A DNA stretch of 64,000 bases, taken from positions 183,457 to 247,456 of the forward strand of contig JAEUTP010000007.1 of the NCBI GenBank assembly GCA_016787705.1, in the 5' to 3' direction. The notes below the pieces were generated by a model. That model worked only from the letters and a program-made list of their open reading frames with translations, did no database searches and was not told the DNA's origin. How positions within the stretch are numbered: position 1 is the first letter of the stretch; each line of letters starts with the position of its first letter. A program made the position numbers and the translations under genes. This stretch comes from Bacteroidia bacterium. Lineage in GTDB: Bacteria; Bacteroidota; Bacteroidia; B-17B0; Aurantibacillaceae. Below are positions 61,967-64,000 of the stretch, piece after piece.

Positions 61967-64000
61967 TTGTATTCGATATTATTTTTCTTTTTTTTCCTTG
62001 CGTTTCAAATGCATGGAATTGTACCGGGTTATAATTATTTCAAAAAACTTACAACACAGGAAGCGCAAATTAATGTTGGCAATAATAATCTTGTTGACTT
62101 CCCTGTTTTAGTTTCATTAATTGATAACGATCTAAGGCACACAAGCAATGGCGGTAAAGTAACTAACATCAACGGTTTTGATATTGTATTTACTGCAGCT
62201 GATGGTTCAACAATTATTAATCAACAGGTAGAAAAATATAATCCGGTTACAGGCGAGTTACTTGCATGGGTAAAAATACCTTTGCTAAGCGCAACTGTAA
62301 ACACAGATTTTTACATGTACTTTGGAAATGCAGCGGTATCCGTCGATCCTTCTTCTGCCGCAACATGGGATGCAAATTTTCAAGCGGCTTATCATTTAAC
62401 TGCAAATCAAGATGACGCTACTGCAAATGGAAATAATTTAAGTCTTACTGGTACTAACCTTGAGAGCCCAGCTTTGGTGGCAGATGGAAGAGACATCGAA
62501 ACCGTTGAAAAAATGTTTTGTTCGCCGACGGCAGGACTTCAAACAAATGGAGATGTAACACTTGAAACCTGGGTAAACTTTGAAACAGTTCAGTTAACCG
62601 CAAATGATAACGTTTTTATATCTTGTGGCGGTGCGGGTGAAGTTGGTATTCCTGACAATATTTTTTACAATTTCAACTACAACGGTGCAGGCGCTAATAC
62701 TAATACACTTCGGTTTTTGTGGGAATATGGTGTAGGGGTAAACGAATCAATTGTATCCAACGCAACAACAACACTGGTAGCAGGTGTATGGTATCACATG
62801 GTGGCCGTAAGAGATGTTACAAATGGTATAGTTCGATTTTTTATTGATGGTATTCAGTTGGGAACAGATGTTTCATACCTAAACGCCCCAGCCGGCGGTA
62901 CGCTTACAACCTTGTATATTGGAGAACAAACCGATAATAATTTGAGAGATATTGATGGTGATTTTGATGAAATAAGAATTTCAAACTCTGTTCGTTCTTC
63001 CGAATGGATTCAGGCAACATTCGAAACAAGTAAGATCGGTTCAACATTTATTTCCTATGCTGCAACTGCATGCGTGCCACCTGATGTTTCAGTTGCGGGG
63101 AGCAATCAAACAATTTGTGCAACATCTGTAACTATGTCTGCTAATACGCCAACTTCGGGTGTTGGTACATGGTCAGTTGTTTCTGGCTCTGGCACTATAA
63201 CAAACTCCTTGTCGCCAACCACCAGTATAACAGGTTTATCTATTGGTACAAATATTTTTGAATGGACAATTACAAGTGGAACCTGCACTTCGGTTTCGGA
63301 TGTAACAATAACTGTTAATGCAAATCCGAGTATCTCAAATGCAGGATCAAATCAAACTATTTGTATCTCAACGGGAAGCGTTACTCTAAATGGAAATAAC
63401 CCTGCCGTAGGAACAGGAACTTGGTCTGTTTTATCAGGAACAGCAAACATAACAAATACTAACTTAAACAACACAACGGTTACGGGATTGACGGTTGGAA
63501 CACATGTCTTGCAATGGGAGATTGGTAATGGCACCTGTTCATCCACATCAAGTACGATGACTATTGTTGTAGACCCAGCCACAAGTATAGCCAATGCGGG
63601 CCCGAATCAAACAGTATGTATAAGTTCTCCAACAGCAACACTGGCAGCTAACACACCAACCACAGGAACAGGAACATGGAGTGTATTAACAGGCGGTGGC
63701 GTTGTAACAAGTTCAACCAATCCGAATTCAACAGTAACAGGCTTGACGCTTGGAACAAACTTTTTACAATGGTCTATAACCAGCGCAGGCACCTGTTCTT
63801 CCACATCATGTACGATGACTATTGTTGTAGACCCAGCCACAAGTATAGCCAATGCGGGCCCGAATCAAACAGTATGTATCACCAGCCCAACAGCAACACT
63901 GGCAGCCAATACACCAACCACAGGAACAGGAACATGGAGTGTATTAACAGGCGGTGGCGTTGTAACAAGTTCAACCAATCCTAACACAACGGTTACAGGC
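61967..64000 (+). CDS. DUF2341/LamG/Ig-repeat surface protein (3' truncated by the window)
   Basis: 678 codons, still open at the window end. The start is uncertain: the frame is open from 61901, the first ATG (62009) would remove the hydrophobic signal, and a TTG at 61967 gives LYSILFFFFFLAF as a signal sequence. From about residue 20 there is a DUF2341-type domain (YNYFKKLTTQEAQINV, NLVDFPVLVSLIDNDLR). It is followed by a concanavalin-like LamG domain (LETWVNF, WYHMVAVRD, IDGDFDEIRISNSVRSSEW), then at least four Ig-like repeats of 82-86 residues (SNQTIC...GTWSV...ITSAGTC). It is likely a secreted, type IX-dependent adhesin, but the sorting domain is outside the window. Confidence 0.85.
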   Translation, partial: MYSILFFFFFLAFQMHGIVPGYNYFKKLTTQEAQINVGNNNLVDFPVLVSLIDNDLRHTSNGGKVTNINGFDIVFTAADGSTIINQQVEKYNPVTGELLAWVKIPLLSATVNTDFYMYFGNAAVSVDPSSAATWDANFQAAYHLTANQDDATANGNNLSLTGTNLESPALVADGRDIETVEKMFCSPTAGLQTNGDVTLETWVNFETVQLTANDNVFISCGGAGEVGIPDNIFYNFNYNGAGANTNTLRFLWEYGVGVNESIVSNATTTLVAGVWYHMVAVRDVTNGIVRFFIDGIQLGTDVSYLNAPAGGTLTTLYIGEQTDNNLRDIDGDFDEIRISNSVRSSEWIQATFETSKIGSTFISYAATACVPPDVSVAGSNQTICATSVTMSANTPTSGVGTWSVVSGSGTITNSLSPTTSITGLSIGTNIFEWTITSGTCTSVSDVTITVNANPSISNAGSNQTICISTGSVTLNGNNPAVGTGTWSVLSGTANITNTNLNNTTVTGLTVGTHVLQWEIGNGTCSSTSSTMTIVVDPATSIANAGPNQTVCISSPTATLAANTPTTGTGTWSVLTGGGVVTSSTNPNSTVTGLTLGTNFLQWSITSAGTCSSTSCTMTIVVDPATSIANAGPNQTVCITSPTATLAANTPTTGTGTWSVLTGGGVVTSSTNPNTTVTG
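63315..64000 (+). repeat. Nearly identical ~258-bp coding repeats
   Basis: Successive Ig-like units repeat with a period of about 258 bp (86 codons). The copies beginning at 63573 and 63831 share long exact stretches, such as ACCCAGCCACAAGTATAGCC and the CAGGAACAGGAACATGGAG block, showing recent duplication. The array continues past the window. Confidence 0.85.

Overview
The window is a chromosomal segment of a Bacteroidota bacterium. The evidence is several very large secreted proteins with type IX secretion C-terminal sorting domains (type A and the gliding-motility type B), TAnnTTTG promoter boxes, no clear Shine-Dalgarno sites, AT-rich codon use, and lineage-typical genes (DUF3098, a 6-phosphogluconate-dehydrogenase-misnamed family, a K+-dependent membrane pyrophosphatase, GDP-fucose synthesis beside a Wzi-like porin). 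The exact genus cannot be told from the sequence alone; no rRNA, tRNA, CRISPR array, transposase or prophage was seen.

Layout. 1-3 kb: the tail of a T9SS type A secreted protein, a tiny secreted protein bracketed by two copies of an inverted-repeat element, and a repeat-rich gap with a 30-bp perfect palindrome. 3-10.4 kb: a TPR protein with a SUI1/YciH factor, an M61 peptidase, a cluster of small membrane proteins containing three paralogues, and a POT peptide transporter. 10.4-14 kb: a second complex palindromic element, a UPF1-like helicase, a fatty acid hydroxylase/sterol desaturase family protein and a DinB/YfiT protein. 14.1-20 kb: a 1972-residue repetitive adhesin-like T9SS type B protein. 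20-30.6 kb: a SWIM-domain protein, pheS with a TPR partner, a MORN-vWA fusion, four tandem cysteine-rich lipoproteins, rlmD, and the truA-ABC exporter-trmB run.

30.6-43.4 kb: a fused two-ATPase peptide importer subunit, DedA, TolC, a minus-strand polysaccharide operon (gmd, fcl, Wzi-like, WecA/MraY-like) and an envelope cluster (DUF3098, uppP, ftsX, Bax inhibitor-like). 43.5-51 kb: a second T9SS type B protein, a two-component system, and a dihydrolipoamide dehydrogenase-like flavoprotein without the redox cysteines. 51-64 kb: a pyrophosphatase-YceI fusion, an HTH protein, a TPR protein, exonuclease III with a duplicated start, a peptide-binding lipoprotein, ispD, a PolX homologue with a degenerate polymerase site, and the start of a DUF2341/LamG/Ig-repeat surface protein that runs off the end and is built from nearly identical 258-bp repeats.

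Most genes are housekeeping or envelope genes. The most unusual items are the PPase-YceI fusion, the cysteine-less Lpd-like enzyme, the degenerate PolX, the four-gene RTCTC lipoprotein array, the MORN-vWA fusion, the family of intergenic palindromic elements, and promoter boxes lying only 4-7 nt from start codons, which suggests leaderless mRNAs.
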